Counted from the first letter of the stretch, positions 48,936 to 57,975 are shown. The stretch is DNA of 64,000 bases from Myxococcales bacterium (GCA_016709545.1 JADJMO010000005.1:62001-126000), one strand, 5' to 3'. Translations and numbers: made by a program. Notes: generated by a model not told the origin, from the sequence alone.

Positions 48936-49325
48936 TCATCCCGAGGGTCGAACGGCGACCCTGGCCTTCTTGCACGTCGCCATCAGCCACTCGAGCGCTG
49001 CGTCCACGTCACGAGGGTCGGCGGCGGTGATGACGTAGCCGAGCGACGGGAAGACGCGCGTGTCCACGTACTCCGTGGGGACCGTGGCCAGGACGGATAC
49101 CGAGGCTCGCTCGTGCTCGACGCGGATGGAGACGGACATCTCGTCCGGCAACGCCGTCGTGCTGATCTCGGCCGGACCGGCACCGAGCAGCGTGCGCAGG
49201 TCGTCGAGCGAGATGCCCCCGCGCCGCTCGAGCGATCCGTGGACCTTCGGAACGTACAGGATCGGCCAGGGATCGCGCGGGTCCACTGTGGGTGTCTTGC
49301 AGCGATGCTCTCTCTTCAGGGCCAT
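48936..49325 (-). CDS. Small cytoplasmic protein of unknown function
   Basis: The 129-residue protein starts at ATG 49325, seven bases after a GGGAGGG ribosome site, which decides it over longer readings. No family recognised; the sequence has DLRTLLGAGPAEIST and LATVPTEYVDTRVFPSLGYVITA. It diverges from the nitrilase-like gene. Confidence 0.6.
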   Translation of the reverse strand: MALKREHRCKTPTVDPRDPWPILYVPKVHGSLERRGGISLDDLRTLLGAGPAEISTTALPDEMSVSIRVEHERASVSVLATVPTEYVDTRVFPSLGYVITAADPRDVDAALEWLMATCKKARVAVRPSG

Positions 49326-49395
49326 GGAGTCCCTCCCGCAGGTCCGTCGGAAGTCGTCGTGTACCGCCACCAGGACCACGGTGGTAGCCGCCTGC

Positions 49396-50199
49396 ATGAC
49401 CGTTCGCATCGCCGTCGCATCGACGCCCCTGACGGCCACGCTCGCCGAGGCCGTGCCCGCTGCCATCGCGGCCATCGAGCACGCGGGCCGCCTGGGCGCC
49501 TCTGTCGTCTGCCTCCCCGAGACCTCCCTGCCAGGCCACCGCGGCCAAGCCCGCTCCGTGCCCGACGTGAGTGAGGAGGCGCTCGCCGCCGCGCTGCGCG
49601 AGGTCGGTCAGGCGGCGCGACGTGCAGGCGTCGTCTCCATCGTCGGGGCGGAACGCCCGACGCCCAGGGGACGCGAGATCGTGTCCGTCGTCTTCGACGC
49701 GAACGGGATTGTGCTCGGCGAGCAGAAGAAGACGCAGATCGATCCGTCCGAGGAACGCGACTACGTGCCTGGAGCCGGACGCCGGGTGTTCGAGGCCGTG
49801 GGCGTCACGTTCGGCGTGGCCGTCTGTCACGAGGCCTTTCGCTATCCAGAGATCACGCGCTCGCTGGTGCTCCACGGCGCCCGCGTCGTCTTCGTGCCGC
49901 AGTACGTGACGACCGACGACGGGTCGCTGGCCACCCAGTGGTGCCACCACGAGGCTCCGTACAACGACAAGGCGCTCCTCTGTCGCGCGCTCGAGAACAC
50001 CGTCTACGTGGCGACCGCGAACTTCGCGGGCGCCGATCAGGGCGCGGCCACGTGCATCGTCTCCCCGCGCGGAGAGCTCCTCGCGAGGGTCGAGGCGGGG
50101 GAGGTCGGCGTGGCCGTCGCCGACGTCGATCTCGACCGCGCCGACGCCCTGCTCGCCCGGAGATGGGCGCCCGAGAGGAGCCTGGTCGGCCGAGCCTGA
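49396..50199 (+). CDS. Carbon-nitrogen hydrolase (nitrilase superfamily)
   Basis: The 267-residue enzyme has the Glu-Lys-Cys triad of the nitrilase superfamily: Glu in VVCLPETSLPG, Lys in LGEQKKTQIDP and Cys in FGVAVCHEAFRYPE. The second Glu (near PYNDKALLCRALENTVYV) also fits. Such enzymes hydrolyse amides, carbamoyl groups or nitriles; the exact substrate is unknown. The start at ATG 49396 gives MTVRIAVASTP, the usual first strand. Confidence 0.88.
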   Translation: MTVRIAVASTPLTATLAEAVPAAIAAIEHAGRLGASVVCLPETSLPGHRGQARSVPDVSEEALAAALREVGQAARRAGVVSIVGAERPTPRGREIVSVVFDANGIVLGEQKKTQIDPSEERDYVPGAGRRVFEAVGVTFGVAVCHEAFRYPEITRSLVLHGARVVFVPQYVTTDDGSLATQWCHHEAPYNDKALLCRALENTVYVATANFAGADQGAATCIVSPRGELLARVEAGEVGVAVADVDLDRADALLARRWAPERSLVGRA

Positions 50200-50299
50200 C
50201 GAGGTTCGCGATCCGACCATTGCACGGCTGCGGCTTAAATCGGCCGCTCCGGCGACGACGAGACGGGCGCGAGCGACGTGGGCGGCTAGGCTCCCTCGA

Positions 50300-52561
50300 A
50301 TGTCCTCCTTGCACCCCCTTCTCTCCCGGTCCGGGGCTCGACTGCTCTCCACCGCCGCCGTCGTGGCCACCTCTTCGTGGGTCGGCGCGGCGTCGGCCAC
50401 CCTGGTCGACGCGACGAACTTCACCGAGACGGTGTTCGCCACGGTCGCCGTCGGCGGCTACGGCCCCACGACGATGGTGTGGGCGCCGGACGGCACCAAC
50501 CGGCTCTTCTGGACCAAGCAGGACGGCACGATTCGCATCATCAAGAACGGCACGCCCCTGCCGACGCCGTTCGCCACGATGTCGCCGATCCGGCCCGGCG
50601 GTGAGGAGGGCCTGCTCGGGCTCGCCTTCGATCCCAACTTCGTCGACAACCAGTTCGTCTACGCCTTCGTCACGACTTCGTACAACAAGGGCGAGATCCT
50701 CCGCTATCGCGCCACGGGCGACGTGGGGGTCGAGCGTACGGTGCTGATCACCGACCTTCCCCAGGGCGGCAATCACAACGGCGGGGGCATCGCCTTCGGG
50801 CCCGACGGCAAGCTCTACTGGGGCATCGGCGAGGCCAGCAACCTCGTGTCGCTGACCGACACCGTGACGCTCGCCTCGAAGATCGGGCGCATGAACCCCG
50901 ACGGCACGGCGCCCAACGACAATCCGTTCTTCGACGGCTCCGGCCCCAACAACGACTACATCTGGGCGCGCGGCTTTCGCAACCCGTACACGATGACCTT
51001 CCAGCCCTCGACGGAGAAGCTGTGGGTCAACGTCGTCGGCAGCTACGCCGAGCAGATCTTCCTGGTGAACAAGGGCGATCATGCGGGCTACATCCGGGAC
51101 ACCGCGGCGACCGAGGGCTCGCAGGTCCCGCCCTACATCCAGCCCGCGCTCGACTACTGGGCGTACGAGGAGACGCGGACCATCGCGGCCGCGGGCGTCG
51201 TGCGCTCGGGCGGCATCGTGACGGTCACGGTGACCTCGCCCCTCAAGAACTACAAGCCCGGATGCCGGGTTCGCATCGCCGGCGTCACCAACGCGAGCTT
51301 CAACACCACGGCGCCGCATCCGCCGATCCTCGACGTGTCGAGTCCCACCCAGTTCACGTTCGCCCAGGCCGGGCCCGACGCGACCTCGGGCGCGGGCTCG
51401 ACCCGCGTCGAGGCGATCGGGCGGACCGTCCTCGGCGGGACGTTCTACGACGCCACCTCGTTTCCTGCCGCCTACCGCGGCAACTACTTCTGGGGCGACT
51501 TCGACAGCGGCCGCGTGATGCGAGCGACCATGGGCGGCCCCAGCGCGAACAAGTTCGCCACGATCGATCCCTTCTCCACCACCATCACGCAGTACATCGA
51601 TGCGGCCGTCGGGCCCGACGGCGCGCTGTACTGGACGCGCTACGACGGGACCTTCTACCGGGTGGCCTACAAGCCGACGACGCAGGGAATCGTGCTGTCC
51701 AACCAGCACGTCCGCATGTCCGAGGGCGGTCGCGCGATCGTCACCGCCAGCCTCGCGATGGCCCCGACCGGCCCGGTGACGGTGGCCGTCGCTCGGACCG
51801 CGGGCGACGCGGATCTCTCCGTGTCGGTCGGCGCTTCGCTCACGTTCGGCCCGGGCGACTGGAACGTCCCCAAACCGATCACGTTCTCGGCCGCGGCCGA
51901 TGGCGACTCCCTCGACGACACCGCGACCTTCACCGCCACCGCCACCGGGGTGCCGTCGGAGACGGTCATCGTCCGAGCGACCGACAACACCAACCAAGGT
52001 CTCGTCGTCTCCACCACCGCGCTCACCGTCGACGAGGGGACCAGCGGCACCTTCACCGTCGCGCTCGCGCGTGCGCCCTCCGCCCCGGTGACCGTCGTCG
52101 TCGCGCGCACGGATGGCGACGGCGACATCACCGTCGCGGGGGGCGCGAGCCTCGTCTTCACGGCAGCCAACTACGCCACCCCGCAGACGGTGACCGTGGC
52201 GGCCGCGAGCGACCCCGACGGCACCGACGATGCCGCGACGCTCACGCTCAGCTCGGCCGGCATCGCGACGCGCACGGTCGCCGTCGTCGCCCGAGAGCCG
52301 AGCACCGGCGACGCTACGCCCGGCGACGCGACGACGGACGGTGCGGTCGACACGTCGGTCGACGGGGCGGTCGACGAGACCGGCGATGCCAGCGTGGACT
52401 CGGGTGAGGCGGGCGACCCAGTCGCCGCCCCCGACCCCACCTCGGGGTGCGGCTGTGAGACCGCGGGCTCGTCCGGGGCGTCGAGCGGCCTCGCGTTCGG
52501 CGTCGCGATGACGGCCCTCCTCGCGCATGCAGGCCGCCGTCGAAGGTCGGGCGCGCGCTAG
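50300..52561 (+). CDS. PQQ-type sugar dehydrogenase with beta-sandwich repeats and MYXO-CTERM-like tail
   Basis: The 753-residue secreted protein has a signal peptide (residues 1-34), a six-bladed glucose/sorbosone dehydrogenase propeller (about 45-450) with GLLGLAFDPNF, His in GNHNGGGIAFGPDGKLYWGIGE, RGFRNPYTMTF and GDHAGY, which are PQQ and active-site positions. A foreign segment of about 75 residues (near 295-370) lies inside the propeller. Two beta-sandwich repeats (about 465-660, LTVDEGTSGTFTV) and an Asp-rich linker follow. The end SGCGCETAG, a helix and RRRR fits MYXO-CTERM, a Cys-cleaved sorting tail. Confidence 0.88.
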   Translation: MSSLHPLLSRSGARLLSTAAVVATSSWVGAASATLVDATNFTETVFATVAVGGYGPTTMVWAPDGTNRLFWTKQDGTIRIIKNGTPLPTPFATMSPIRPGGEEGLLGLAFDPNFVDNQFVYAFVTTSYNKGEILRYRATGDVGVERTVLITDLPQGGNHNGGGIAFGPDGKLYWGIGEASNLVSLTDTVTLASKIGRMNPDGTAPNDNPFFDGSGPNNDYIWARGFRNPYTMTFQPSTEKLWVNVVGSYAEQIFLVNKGDHAGYIRDTAATEGSQVPPYIQPALDYWAYEETRTIAAAGVVRSGGIVTVTVTSPLKNYKPGCRVRIAGVTNASFNTTAPHPPILDVSSPTQFTFAQAGPDATSGAGSTRVEAIGRTVLGGTFYDATSFPAAYRGNYFWGDFDSGRVMRATMGGPSANKFATIDPFSTTITQYIDAAVGPDGALYWTRYDGTFYRVAYKPTTQGIVLSNQHVRMSEGGRAIVTASLAMAPTGPVTVAVARTAGDADLSVSVGASLTFGPGDWNVPKPITFSAAADGDSLDDTATFTATATGVPSETVIVRATDNTNQGLVVSTTALTVDEGTSGTFTVALARAPSAPVTVVVARTDGDGDITVAGGASLVFTAANYATPQTVTVAAASDPDGTDDAATLTLSSAGIATRTVAVVAREPSTGDATPGDATTDGAVDTSVDGAVDETGDASVDSGEAGDPVAAPDPTSGCGCETAGSSGASSGLAFGVAMTALLAHAGRRRRSGAR

Positions 52562-52677
52562 AGCACCGCCATCTCTCGCCACGCGTGCACGACGTGCAGG
52601 TGGTGGGAGTCCGCTCCCCTCGAACCACCGTGGAATGCACGGTGGCATGGGGCATGCGTCGAGGCGGGAGAGGTCCC

Positions 52678-53394
52678 ATGAACACCCATCCAGCCTGTTG
52701 GGCGCTCGCCGCGGCGCTCGCGATCGGTGTGGCCAGCCCGCCTGCCGTGGCCGAGACGGAGAAGAAGATCGTCGCCCCTGCCGGGCCCAGCATCACCAAG
52801 AAGGTGCTGTCGTTCGGCCTGGCCGGCGTGGCCTTCGGCCAGAACCTCAAGGACCTCACCGACGCCGTCGGCAGGCTCCTCGACGAGGACTACAAGCCGC
52901 TCTACGCGAAGACGTCGCCCGGCGTGAAGATGAAGCAGCTCGACGCCGCCCTGGCCGAGGAGAAGGCGGCCTTCACGCGCAGCCTGGTCAAGTACGAGGG
53001 CCTCACGATCGACACCAGCCCGCTCAAGGCCGAGCACGGCCAGAACACCAACGAGGCGAAGCTCCTGCTCACCCGCAAGGGGGCCACGCACCACTTCTTC
53101 CTCATCCACGGCAAGCTGTGGAAGGTCATCACCGAGCAGCGGCTCGGCGAGAAGGAGCCCGCCGGTGCGTCTTTCGGCGACGCCGTGCAGAGGCTCACGA
53201 AGGACCTCGGGGCCGGACGAGCGCGCCCTGCGGACCCGACCAAGGGGTTGCCGTTCGCGGAGGTCGACTGGAGAGACAGCGCGACGCATCTCCGCGCGAT
53301 GGACCGAGGGCCGATCCTGGGGCTCGCGTACGAGGACCTCGCCACGCTCGACAACATCGTCCAGCTGCGCGCGCAGAAGGGGCCGTTCAAGTAG
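52678..53394 (+). CDS. Secreted protein of unknown function
   Basis: The 238-residue protein has a signal peptide (ACWALAAALAIGVASPPAVAE, with a possible cut after AVA) and a mainly helical mature part, including LDAALAEEKAAFTRSLVKYEGLTIDTSPL. No family recognised. GAGAGG lies before ATG 52678. It is followed after 44 bases by the membrane protein gene on the same strand. Confidence 0.65.
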   Translation: MNTHPACWALAAALAIGVASPPAVAETEKKIVAPAGPSITKKVLSFGLAGVAFGQNLKDLTDAVGRLLDEDYKPLYAKTSPGVKMKQLDAALAEEKAAFTRSLVKYEGLTIDTSPLKAEHGQNTNEAKLLLTRKGATHHFFLIHGKLWKVITEQRLGEKEPAGASFGDAVQRLTKDLGAGRARPADPTKGLPFAEVDWRDSATHLRAMDRGPILGLAYEDLATLDNIVQLRAQKGPFK

Positions 53395-53438
53395 ACGCGG
53401 TAGACGAACGAGCCGGCGTGGCATACTGGCCGGCGGTC

Positions 53439-54083
53439 ATGGCCCCTCTCGACGACTACGAGCGTTCGGCGATGGCGGACGGCGCCGAGGTCCGGTTCCA
53501 CGAGAAGACCGTGCTCGGCCTGGGCGTCCCGGTGGCCGTCGGTCTCGCGGGAGTGTTGTTCTCGTCCGCGTTCTTTGTTCCCGCCGCCATTCTCGCGGGT
53601 CAGGGCCGCATGGCCGTCGCGATCCTCTGCGGCGCTCTCGGAGCGGTCGTCGCGGCCGTGATCGCCGTCCTCGGCATCCTTGCCGGAGTGAGCCGCGTCA
53701 TCGTGACGGGGCGCGCGCTGCACGTCCAGGTCGGCGTCGCCAAACGGGCGATCCCGCTCGGCTCGATCCTCTCGATCGAGCGCGGTGAGCGCACCGTTGC
53801 CATGGCGCGGCACCGCGCGCGCGACGACCTCACGACGGGAGCCGTCGGCTCGCCCGTCCTCACGATTCGCTTCACGAACGACAAGGGTGCAGAGGAGTCG
53901 ATCGCCGTGTCCACGAAGGACCCGGACGCGCTGCTCGCCGCGCTCGGCCGCGAACCTCCTCGCGCCGCCGTGCGCGCCCGCATCGCCGAGGACGTTGGCG
54001 CGGGCGACGCATCCACCGAGGACGAACTCCGAGCGCCCGTCGAGGAGGACGCCGGCGGGCGGCACGAGCGGAGCGCCCCCTGA
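53439..54083 (+). CDS. Membrane protein with PH-like domain
   Basis: The 214-residue protein has two transmembrane helices (about residues 30-80), then VIVTGRALHVQVGVAKRAIPLGSILSIERGE, a pattern like bacterial PH-domain (bPH) membrane proteins. The C-terminal 40 residues are acidic and disordered. Function unknown. Confidence 0.65.
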   Translation: MAPLDDYERSAMADGAEVRFHEKTVLGLGVPVAVGLAGVLFSSAFFVPAAILAGQGRMAVAILCGALGAVVAAVIAVLGILAGVSRVIVTGRALHVQVGVAKRAIPLGSILSIERGERTVAMARHRARDDLTTGAVGSPVLTIRFTNDKGAEESIAVSTKDPDALLAALGREPPRAAVRARIAEDVGAGDASTEDELRAPVEEDAGGRHERSAP

Positions 54084-54127
54084 GGCTCGGCGACGACGCC
54101 GTCCGCGCTGCCCGGAGGATCGAGCCG

Positions 54128-54733
54128 TCACTTCGTCGACGCAGCGCCTGCCTTGGTCGGCCCGAAGCCGAGCCACCACAGGAAGTACGGCGGCACCACC
54201 AGCAGTACGAGCGCGAACGTGAGCGTCCCCACGATCCACCCCACCAGGACCGCGAGCGCGAAGAGGGCGTGGTCGAGCGCCGTGGGCCGGTGCTCCTCCA
54301 CCTCCGGGAACGCGCAGAGCCGACGGGCCTCGGCGACCGTGCCGTCGAGGAGCGCGTCGAGGTCCTTGTCGTAGAGCGAGGTCGTGCGCCTCCCGCGGAC
54401 GAACGCGCGGAAGGTCCGCCTCGGCATCAGCATCGCCCCCGCCCACAGCCCGCCGAGGTTCAGCTGCCACGCGGCGATCATGTCGCGACACCCGGCGCCG
54501 ATCTCCCACGCGGAGATCTCGAGCTCGCCGCGGAAGTCCGTGCGGTAGCCGGTGAGGATGTGGTGCAGGTCGTGGAAGCGCACGGCCCGGACCCGCGCCT
54601 TCGTGTTGGGGAACGGGAACGGGATCGACCCGAGCTTGAAGTCGACCCACGGGGAGCCGTAGCCACCGTCGTCCCCGAAGCCGTTCTCCGCGAAGTATCG
54701 CGCCCGCGCCGTGCGCATCGTCTCTTGGTCCAT
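54128..54733 (-). CDS. Coq4-like protein with C-terminal membrane helix
   Basis: The 201-residue protein has the motif FHDLHHILTGYRTDFRGELEISAWEIG, with His-Asp and His plus Glu in the spacing of Coq4 (HDxxH...E), the metal site of the ubiquinone biosynthesis scaffold/decarboxylase. A hydrophobic helix (ALFALAVLVGWIVGTLTFALVLLVV) sits near the end. ATG 54733 is preferred over 54745 or 54754 because GGAGG lies five bases before it. It diverges from a TetR gene with TGACCAYGGTCA sites between them. Confidence 0.8.
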   Translation of the reverse strand: MDQETMRTARARYFAENGFGDDGGYGSPWVDFKLGSIPFPFPNTKARVRAVRFHDLHHILTGYRTDFRGELEISAWEIGAGCRDMIAAWQLNLGGLWAGAMLMPRRTFRAFVRGRRTTSLYDKDLDALLDGTVAEARRLCAFPEVEEHRPTALDHALFALAVLVGWIVGTLTFALVLLVVPPYFLWWLGFGPTKAGAASTK

Positions 54734-54747
54734 CGTCGCCTCCATAA

Positions 54748-54759
54748 TGACCATGGTCA
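54748..54759. promoter_or_regulatory. Palindrome TGACCATGGTCA, probable TetR operator
   Basis: Perfect 12-base palindrome between the Coq4-like gene and the divergent TetR gene, 14 bases upstream of the Coq4-like start. Confidence 0.6.
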
Positions 54760-54822
54760 GTATTGAGTTCGCTCATTCCAAAGTCAAGGGGCTGGACGGC
54801 CGTGGAATCCGGAGGAATGTTC

Positions 54823-54834
54823 TGACCACGGTCA
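54823..54834. promoter_or_regulatory. Second operator TGACCACGGTCA at the TetR start codon
   Basis: Same arms TGACC/GGTCA as the site at 54748; its last base is the A of the TetR ATG at 54834. Binding here would cover the start codon. Confidence 0.55.
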
Positions 54835-55430
54835 TGTCCCTGCGGCTCCAGCACAAGCTCGACAAGCGGGAGCGCCTCCGTCGCGCGGCCTTCGAGCTGT
54901 TCACGGAGCGCGGCTTCGAGGCGACCACCACCAAGGCGGTGGCCGAGCGTGCCGGCGTGGCCACGGGCACCCTGTTCCTCTACGCGAAGGACAAGCCCGA
55001 CCTCCTGTTCCTCGTGATGCACGACCGGCTCGCGTCGACCGTCGACGATCGCTTCGCGACGCTCCCGAAAGGGCCGCTGCTCGACCGCCTCATGCACGTG
55101 TTCGCGGGCATCTTCGCCATGTACGGTGAGCACCCCGCGATCGCGATCGCGTTCGTGCGCCAGCTCCCCGGCGCCAAGGGCAACAACGCCGACCAGGTGA
55201 ACGCGCTCACCTTCGCGTTCCTGCACCGCGTCGCCGGCCTCGTGCGCGAGGCGCAGGACCAGGGCGAGCTCGCGGCGAGCATCGAACCGCTGCGCGCGGC
55301 GACCAACGTGTTCGCGCTCTACTTCGGCGCGCTGCTCGGGTGGATCAGCGGCTTCACGACGCTCGAGGCGGCGCTGGAGCCCGGGCTGCGCTCCTCGCTG
55401 GCGCTGCAGATCCGCGGACTCCTCCCGTAG
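54834..55430 (+). CDS. TetR family transcriptional regulator
   Basis: The 198-residue protein has the TetR DNA-binding domain (LRRAAFELFTERGFEATTTKAVAERAGVATGTLFLYAKDKPDLL) and a helical C-terminus. The start at 54834 is the last ATG before the conserved core; an upstream ATG at 54747 is possible, but lies inside the first operator. It is likely to repress itself and the divergent Coq4-like gene. The ligand is unknown. Confidence 0.85.
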   Translation: MSLRLQHKLDKRERLRRAAFELFTERGFEATTTKAVAERAGVATGTLFLYAKDKPDLLFLVMHDRLASTVDDRFATLPKGPLLDRLMHVFAGIFAMYGEHPAIAIAFVRQLPGAKGNNADQVNALTFAFLHRVAGLVREAQDQGELAASIEPLRAATNVFALYFGALLGWISGFTTLEAALEPGLRSSLALQIRGLLP

Positions 55431-55450
55431 AGTGGGACGCCCCCCGAAGC

Positions 55451-55768
55451 TCAGCGCCGCTTGGGCGGCTCGCGAAGCCTCGCGCGCAGGGCCTCCCACA
55501 CAACGTCGAGCGTGGCGACGTCCGGGAACACCCACTCGCCGGGGAAGCCGGCGTTCGCCTTCACGCCGAGCTCCTCGATCAACGCGCGGACGAACACCTC
55601 TTGCTCCGGCTCCACGACCTCGCCGAGGTCTTCGCACGACACCCGATGGACCACCGGGATGACCAGGTGCGCGTCACCGGCGGAGCCGACGACCCGGCGG
55701 AACGAGTAGCGGCGCGTCGCGTCGAGCGGTGTGGAAGCGGTGCCGGACAACGATTCATGCTTGGCCAT
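55451..55768 (-). CDS. Small protein of unknown function
   Basis: The 105-residue cytoplasmic protein has no recognised domain. The start at 55768 (MAKHESLSGTASTPLD) leads into YSFRRVVGSAGDAHLVIPVVHRVSCEDLGEV and ends basic (LREPPKRR). It converges with the TetR gene (20 bases) and lies 43 bases downstream of the TIGR02996-like gene. Confidence 0.6.
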   Translation of the reverse strand: MAKHESLSGTASTPLDATRRYSFRRVVGSAGDAHLVIPVVHRVSCEDLGEVVEPEQEVFVRALIEELGVKANAGFPGEWVFPDVATLDVVWEALRARLREPPKRR

Positions 55769-55811
55769 GGGTTCCTCCCGCCCAACTCATCCTGGACCCC
55801 ATCGTCGGACT

Positions 55812-56369
55812 TCACGGGTGCCCAGGTCGCGATCGCCCGACCGTGAGCCCGCCGGCGACGAACTCCTCACCGGGCTTCGCGCCGATCGCGTACGCGCCGT
55901 CGCCCCGGAGCTCGACCGCGATCCACTCGGCCTCGATGCCGCGCCGGCTGTACAGCTCGCTTTGATCGAACAAGCGCCAGACGACGACGTCGCGCCAGTG
56001 GTACACGTCCTCGTCGAGCCCCGGCCCCCAACTGGCGTTCTCGACAGTCACGTCTTTTCGCATCCACGCCATCCGCGTGAACGCTTCGTCGAACATGCAC
56101 ACGTCCGGCGCGTTGCTTCCGCGCGCGACCTGGAGGACCAGCGGAAGCCCGATCGCGCGAAGGTCGTCGAGGTGGCCGAACACCGACTGGAGATCGCGCA
56201 TCGTGAGCACGAGCCCGATGTTCCACCACGAGAAGATCTTGGTCCACGGCGCGTGACGCTTGCGCCACGCCGCCGCGACCGCGTCGTGCCGCTTCATCCC
56301 GGAGTAGTCCCCGGTTCGCATCCGAAGGGTCAGCGCGATGTACTCGCCGAGCGGATTCTTCTCGGCCAC
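55812..56369 (-). CDS. TIGR02996-like protein, 5' end uncertain
   Basis: The 185-residue protein starts at GTG 56369 at the earliest standard codon, but the frame stays open to 56475 and reads SESAARLVAHARAEREDYARWQAVADALVAEKNPLGEYIAL, which has the look of the TIGR02996 repeat-companion domain (P-x-G-E-x-I). No ATG, GTG or TTG exists in that extension. Either an atypical start is used or a base is missing. The rest is unknown, with WSWWNIGL and WRDVVVWRLFDQSEL. Confidence 0.6.
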   Translation of the reverse strand: MAEKNPLGEYIALTLRMRTGDYSGMKRHDAVAAAWRKRHAPWTKIFSWWNIGLVLTMRDLQSVFGHLDDLRAIGLPLVLQVARGSNAPDVCMFDEAFTRMAWMRKDVTVENASWGPGLDEDVYHWRDVVVWRLFDQSELYSRRGIEAEWIAVELRGDGAYAIGAKPGEEFVAGGLTVGRSRPGHP

Positions 56370-56475
56370 GAGCGCGTCGGCGACGGCCTGCCACCGCGCG
56401 TAGTCCTCGCGCTCCGCACGCGCGTGCGCGACGAGACGAGCGGCGCTTTCGGAGAGCTCGAGGATGGACCAAGCC

Positions 56476-56769
56476 TAGCAGCTCTGCGGCGGGCGGCGCT
56501 CGATGTGCAAGACAGCCATCGTCGTCCACGAGCTCGCTGGGAAGGCGTCGATCCGGCTCGCCGCGAGGAGGGTAGGTAGTGCAAGCCCCCTTCCATTGCC
56601 GGCAGTTCGACCTTACCTGACCACGGTCATGCGATCTCGCGCTCCGGTCGGCTCGGCCGACGGAACCGTCTCTGGGCGACCTGATGCACATTCGTCGCCT
56701 CGCTTCGATCTACTGCGGCGAGATCTTCGCCGATGCGATGAACCTCGCCGAGCTGCGCACGCCGTGACG
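56476..56769. other. Gene-poor stretch with an orphan operator and a coding-like fragment
   Basis: Besides the operator copy at 56618 there is a plus-strand frame that closes at 56766 with LGDLMHIRRLASIYCGEI and FADAMNLAELRTP. It begins after a stop at 56618 and has ATG at 56684 as its best start, giving about 27 residues. It may be the tail of a lost gene. Nothing else is seen here. Confidence 0.4.
56618..56629. promoter_or_regulatory. Third copy of TGACCACGGTCA, orphan
   Basis: Identical to the 54823 site and, like it, followed by TG so that an ATG overlaps its end. No intact gene starts here. It lies upstream of the TIGR02996-like gene on the minus strand. Confidence 0.5.
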
Positions 56770-57366
56770 TCAGCGCGGCGCCTTCGCGAGGTTCTCGAGG
56801 CGAGCGCGAACGGCTGCGATCAACCACTGCGCGTGCTCGATGATCGCCTCGTTCTCCAGCTGACACGAGCGACGCAGATACAGCCAGCCCGAACCGCTGA
56901 GCATCGACCGGAGGCTCGTGGTTGCCGACGCACGATCGCTCGCTTTCGCCTTTCCGAACGCGTCGTCGACGAGCTTGCGTAGGGCGAGCAGATTGTCGCG
57001 ACGGGTCTTCCGAAACGGGGCGCTCATCCACGGCGACGTGAGCATCGTTTCGATCAGGTTCGCGTTTCGTTCGAAGACGGTGAAGAGGTCGCGTGCGTAG
57101 TCGTCGAGCTCGTCGAACCGTGCGCACAGCGGGATGCCGGCGCGACCGACGAAGCGTGGTGCGACCGCGATCACCAATGCGTCCCGGCTCTCGAAGTATC
57201 GATAGACCGTGCGCTCGCCGACGCCCGCCGCCTTCGCGAGGGCGCGCATGGTCGGCTCGACCCCCTGGTCGACGAGCGCGACTGCGGCGTCGAGCAGGCG
57301 TTCGCGCGTGGCCTCACCGTGGGCGTCGCGCAAGCTCGGGAGGGGGCTTGACATGCTGTCTGCCAT
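56770..57366 (-). CDS. TetR family regulator divergent from a cupin gene
   Basis: The 198-residue protein has the TetR domain (ATRERLLDAAVALVDQGVEPTMRALAKAAGVGERTVYRYFESRDAL). Starts at ATG 57366 (MADSMSSPL) or 57354 are both possible. It diverges from the cupin gene across 38 bases, so control of that gene and itself is likely. Confidence 0.85.
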   Translation of the reverse strand: MADSMSSPLPSLRDAHGEATRERLLDAAVALVDQGVEPTMRALAKAAGVGERTVYRYFESRDALVIAVAPRFVGRAGIPLCARFDELDDYARDLFTVFERNANLIETMLTSPWMSAPFRKTRRDNLLALRKLVDDAFGKAKASDRASATTSLRSMLSGSGWLYLRRSCQLENEAIIEHAQWLIAAVRARLENLAKAPR

Positions 57367-57404
57367 CAAGGCACACTATCTGTCACTCGAGGCGGGAGGC
57401 AACC

Positions 57405-57968
57405 ATGGAGCAAGGTCTGGCCGAAAACGTCGCCGAGAACCCGCTCACCGGCGAGCGGTTCGTGTTCACCAAGACCACACGCGAGACGAACGGCGAATTC
57501 GTGACGTTCGACTTCTTCGTCGCCCCGGGCGGTGGCGTCCCGATGGTTCATCATCACGCCTACCAGACCGAGGTGTTCCGTGGGGTGAAGGGCAAGCTCG
57601 CGGTCACGGTCGCGGGCGTGAAGCGCGAGCTCGGGCCCGGAGACGAGCTCGTGCTCCCGCCCGGCACCCTGCACTCGCTCTGCAACGAGGGCACCGAAGA
57701 GGTGCAGTGCGAGGTCGAGTATCGACCCGCCCAGAAGAACGAGGCGTGGCTCAAGGTCGTCAACGCGCTCGTGCGCAAAGAGAAGCGAGACCCGAAGCTG
57801 CTCGAGCTCGCCGCGTTCATCGGCGAGGTCGACATCTACATCGAGGGCCCGCCCATCTGGCTGCAGAAGGTGCTCTTCTCCGTGCTGCGCCCGCTTTCGA
57901 TCGCGTTCGGTCACAAGCGCCGCATGCTCGCGATCGCGCGCGAGACGTACGGCGCGTTCGAGTGGTGA
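57405..57968 (+). CDS. Cupin domain protein
   Basis: The 187-residue protein contains a cupin fold: motif 1 HHHAYQTEVFRGVKGKLAV has the metal His triple and Glu, and motif 2 GDELVLPPGTLHSLCN has the last His. The substrate is unknown. ATG 57405 follows GGGAGG. A TetR regulator diverges from it. Confidence 0.85.
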   Translation: MEQGLAENVAENPLTGERFVFTKTTRETNGEFVTFDFFVAPGGGVPMVHHHAYQTEVFRGVKGKLAVTVAGVKRELGPGDELVLPPGTLHSLCNEGTEEVQCEVEYRPAQKNEAWLKVVNALVRKEKRDPKLLELAAFIGEVDIYIEGPPIWLQKVLFSVLRPLSIAFGHKRRMLAIARETYGAFEW

Positions 57969-57975
57969 GCGTCCA

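Noticed and set aside
57348..57400. TetR operator between the TetR and cupin genes
   Set aside because: I looked for a dyad like those at the other TetR genes; only CTTGA-N14-TCAAG arms and loose repeats are present, which is too weak to call.
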